The notes under the pieces: generated by a model | What the model saw: only the letters and a program-made list of their open reading frames with translations | Databases searched by the model: none | What the model was told of the DNA's origin: nothing | Made by a program: the position numbers and the translations under genes | Shown: in pieces, positions 62,058-64,000 of the stretch | Layout of the letters: each line of letters opens with the position of its first letter | How positions within the stretch are numbered: the first letter of the stretch is position 1 | Source of the DNA: Monocercomonoides exilis | Lineage: Eukaryota > Preaxostyla > Oxymonadida > Polymastigidae | DNA length: 64,000 bases | Assembly: GCA_001643675.2 (NCBI GenBank) | Contig: LSRY02000023.1 | Location: forward strand, 1-64,000 | Reading direction: 5' to 3'

Positions 62058-64000
62058 ATGGAATTACGTCTCAAACGAAAAACATGCACCACACTTTACA
62101 CGCTTTTTTGTGTTTCTATAGTTTTTCACGCAATTTTCTGCAATGAAAAAGCGAGCTACGATGCCGATGCGATCAAAAAGAACGATTTTCAAGATAATAA
62201 CATTGGAAGCCTTGGAGACACAAGCGAGAAGCGCAAAAATGCACCATCCTCGCGCACATCAAATGCAATCAGTGTGGCGAAGCCTAATGTGGTGCAGGAT
62301 TTGGATTCATCTGGCTGGCCACGAAATACAGAAAAACGCTTAAAACGATTGCCGGTGGATGCAGAGAGGGCATTTTGTTATAAATTTCCTGCTGGCCTTG
62401 CCAATGATGATAAGTACAAATGGAGCTTGATTTGGAGCCAGATGAAGGTTCTGAACTCGTCGTTGGCTGTTGAGCGAATAAATATCATCCAAAATGGCAC
62501 ATGTGCGATATCTGTGAGAAATGAATTTTCTTTGCTATACGTTAGTGACTGCACGATAAGCGTGGTGACAGAAACAGAAGACTCTGCTTTTGAGTGTGCA
62601 GGAGGAACAATACGAATGGCGAATATTTCTTTCCGAAGTCCCTTTCCGCAGCAAGCGCAGCCATCTCTTGTTTCAGCAGGAATATCCGCACAGCGTTTGA
62701 CAGGGAGCGCTCATGTTTTGTGCTGCACATTTTCTTCGTTCTGTGCCTCGTCTGCGAATCCGTTCATTGGCGATGTCGATTTGTCATTTGCCTCAGCTTC
62801 TTTTTGCAGCTTCCACAATGTGTCTGCTCGGAGCAGCAACAAAAACTCTCCACAAAGGCATTCTTTGCAGGAGAGCAAAATCGAAGGATGCACGGTCTCC
62901 GATTGTGTTTGTCCAATTTATGGCGTTCTCATCTCTGGCTCTCGTGGATGTGGTTTCAGCTCCTCGAACACTTCTTTCATTCGTTCGAGAAACACCATTT
63001 CTCATCAGAACTTCACGAATGAAGCACAATCATTTTCAGAAGGTGATATCAAATTCGAAGATTGCAATTTCACCGAATGCAGCGCTGTTCATGGTGGTGC
63101 AATTGCAGTTAAAGGCGGAGCAAAGCTCACTGTTGACAAATGCTCATTTTCTGAATGCACCGATACATTTGATGGTTATTATGGCTATGGAGGTGCAATA
63201 TTTAGCAATGAAAGCGATTGTATGATTGAGAATTCAATGTTTAATTGTTGCAGAGGAACGGGAGCCATTTCTATCGGAGGAGCGTTTACTCATCTTTCAA
63301 ATAATTTTTCTCTGATAATTGGCTGTTCTTTTGAAAACTGTTCAGCAGCTTTTGGAGGAAGTGTTGCATGGGAAGAAGGAGCAAGTGGATCAATTTACAA
63401 CTCTGTCTTCAAAAACAGCAAAGCAATTTCAATTTATGCTGGAACAGTTTTTCTTCAAGAACCAAGGACTGATTTCGTGATGTCAAATTGTTACTTATTA
63501 AAAGGAGATTCGCAATTAGGAGCAGGAGGCTTTGACACTTCCGAAAATATCTTTAATAAGCAAGAGAAAATTCAGTTTTGCTTGTTTGAAAACAATACAG
63601 TGAATAAATCGACACATGCAGCAGATATTTATATTGGAAAAGGATTTAGCTTGACAAATACAATTCAGATATTGGAATGCTTTTCTCTTTCAACAGCTCC
63701 AAGGAAAGTCGTGCAATGCATTGCATATGCATTGGACTGCGGAGATAAAGGCGTTCAATATGATTCATATCTGCCAACAGCTCAGCCAGAAATACACATC
63801 AGCAATTCTGGAAGAAATATGGACACATGTGGAGGAACAGGCTCGGAATGCCAAACGGTGGAATATGGAGTGACAAGATGGAATTCATATTTGGGGCAGA
63901 ATGTTTTTATGGCCAATGAAGAATTTGAAGAAGACATGATTGAAATCGACTGGAGAAACATCGTTCTCAGCGGAGCAGAGAACAACGCATCAGCAATAAA
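62058..64000 (+). CDS. Secreted beta-helix surface protein (Pmp-like repeats), 5' part
   Basis: The frame is open from 62058 to the window edge (647 codons seen), so the C-terminus is missing. The N-terminus MELRLKRKTCTTLYTLFCVS continues hydrophobic to about residue 27 and looks like a signal peptide. Residues about 150-600 have the spacing of a right-handed parallel beta-helix (pectin-lyase-like). The part at 328-450 carries chlamydial Pmp-like GGAI motifs alternating with F-x-x-C/N turns: FEDCNFTECSAVHGGAIAV, CSFSECTDTF, YGGAIFSNES, AISIGGAFTH, CSFENCSAAFGGSV. The Cys-rich turns suggest disulfides or metal in an extracellular setting. Such proteins are expanded in several metamonads, probably at the cell surface, but a substrate or adhesion role cannot be told here. 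A C-terminal membrane anchor, common in the group, would lie outside the window. No intron is needed in the visible part. Confidence 0.88.
   Translation, partial: MELRLKRKTCTTLYTLFCVSIVFHAIFCNEKASYDADAIKKNDFQDNNIGSLGDTSEKRKNAPSSRTSNAISVAKPNVVQDLDSSGWPRNTEKRLKRLPVDAERAFCYKFPAGLANDDKYKWSLIWSQMKVLNSSLAVERINIIQNGTCAISVRNEFSLLYVSDCTISVVTETEDSAFECAGGTIRMANISFRSPFPQQAQPSLVSAGISAQRLTGSAHVLCCTFSSFCASSANPFIGDVDLSFASASFCSFHNVSARSSNKNSPQRHSLQESKIEGCTVSDCVCPIYGVLISGSRGCGFSSSNTSFIRSRNTISHQNFTNEAQSFSEGDIKFEDCNFTECSAVHGGAIAVKGGAKLTVDKCSFSECTDTFDGYYGYGGAIFSNESDCMIENSMFNCCRGTGAISIGGAFTHLSNNFSLIIGCSFENCSAAFGGSVAWEEGASGSIYNSVFKNSKAISIYAGTVFLQEPRTDFVMSNCYLLKGDSQLGAGGFDTSENIFNKQEKIQFCLFENNTVNKSTHAADIYIGKGFSLTNTIQILECFSLSTAPRKVVQCIAYALDCGDKGVQYDSYLPTAQPEIHISNSGRNMDTCGGTGSECQTVEYGVTRWNSYLGQNVFMANEEFEEDMIEIDWRNIVLSGAENNASAI

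Overview
This is the left end of a chromosome from a small, intron-bearing, AT-rich protist. It opens with about 2.8 kb of CCCTAA repeats (TTAGGG telomere, C-rich strand in the orientation expected at a left end). Genes carry very short spliceosomal introns (43-87 bp) whose 5' splice sites mostly read GTTTG or GTATG. The standard genetic code fits: one ORF runs 5360 codons with no in-frame TAA, TAG or TGA. The mix of tiny introns, Ser-rich low-complexity proteins, an ISXO2/Merlin-type transposon relic and a secreted beta-helix protein with chlamydial Pmp-like GGAI motifs suggests a preaxostylan metamonad such as the oxymonad Monocercomonoides. That assignment is inference. Twelve bases at the extreme left match the end of the Oxford Nanopore ligation adapter, so the contig probably begins at an untrimmed read end, and homopolymer indels should be expected.

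Layout. 1-2.8 kb: telomere. 2.8-5.9 kb: gene-free subtelomere with two GC-rich, hairpin-rich patches. 5.9-6.9 kb: 3' part of a large-subunit rRNA gene, transcribed toward the telomere. 6.75-15.7 kb: six and a half tandem copies of a ~1.38-kb unit. Each copy carries a ~150-bp piece of LSU rRNA from the peptidyl-transferase region, a G-quadruplex motif and small hairpins. 15.7-33.7 kb: gene-poor zone with three members of one unrecognised protein family (two three-exon genes and one clear pseudogene), an orphan 789-residue ORF, MAK16 (60S biogenesis) and a divergent ribosomal protein eS26. It also holds two non-autonomous transposon-like elements. 35.8-58.9 kb: gene-rich core with an inositol-polyphosphate 5-phosphatase whose catalytic domain is split by a long low-complexity insert, an F-box/LRR-like protein, an aldo-keto reductase and a 16-kb intronless ORF. 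59-62 kb: transposon graveyard with an ISXO2/Merlin-type transposase pseudogene, a 406-bp near-perfect palindrome and another MITE-like element. 62-64 kb: start of a secreted beta-helix surface protein that runs off the window.

The genes do not form one pathway. MAK16, eS26 and the LSU sequence are all ribosome-related but lie apart, with no sign of linkage by function. The aldo-keto reductase and the giant ORF are divergent and share a 182-bp intergenic promoter region. I saw no tRNA gene, CRISPR array or bacterial-type operon.
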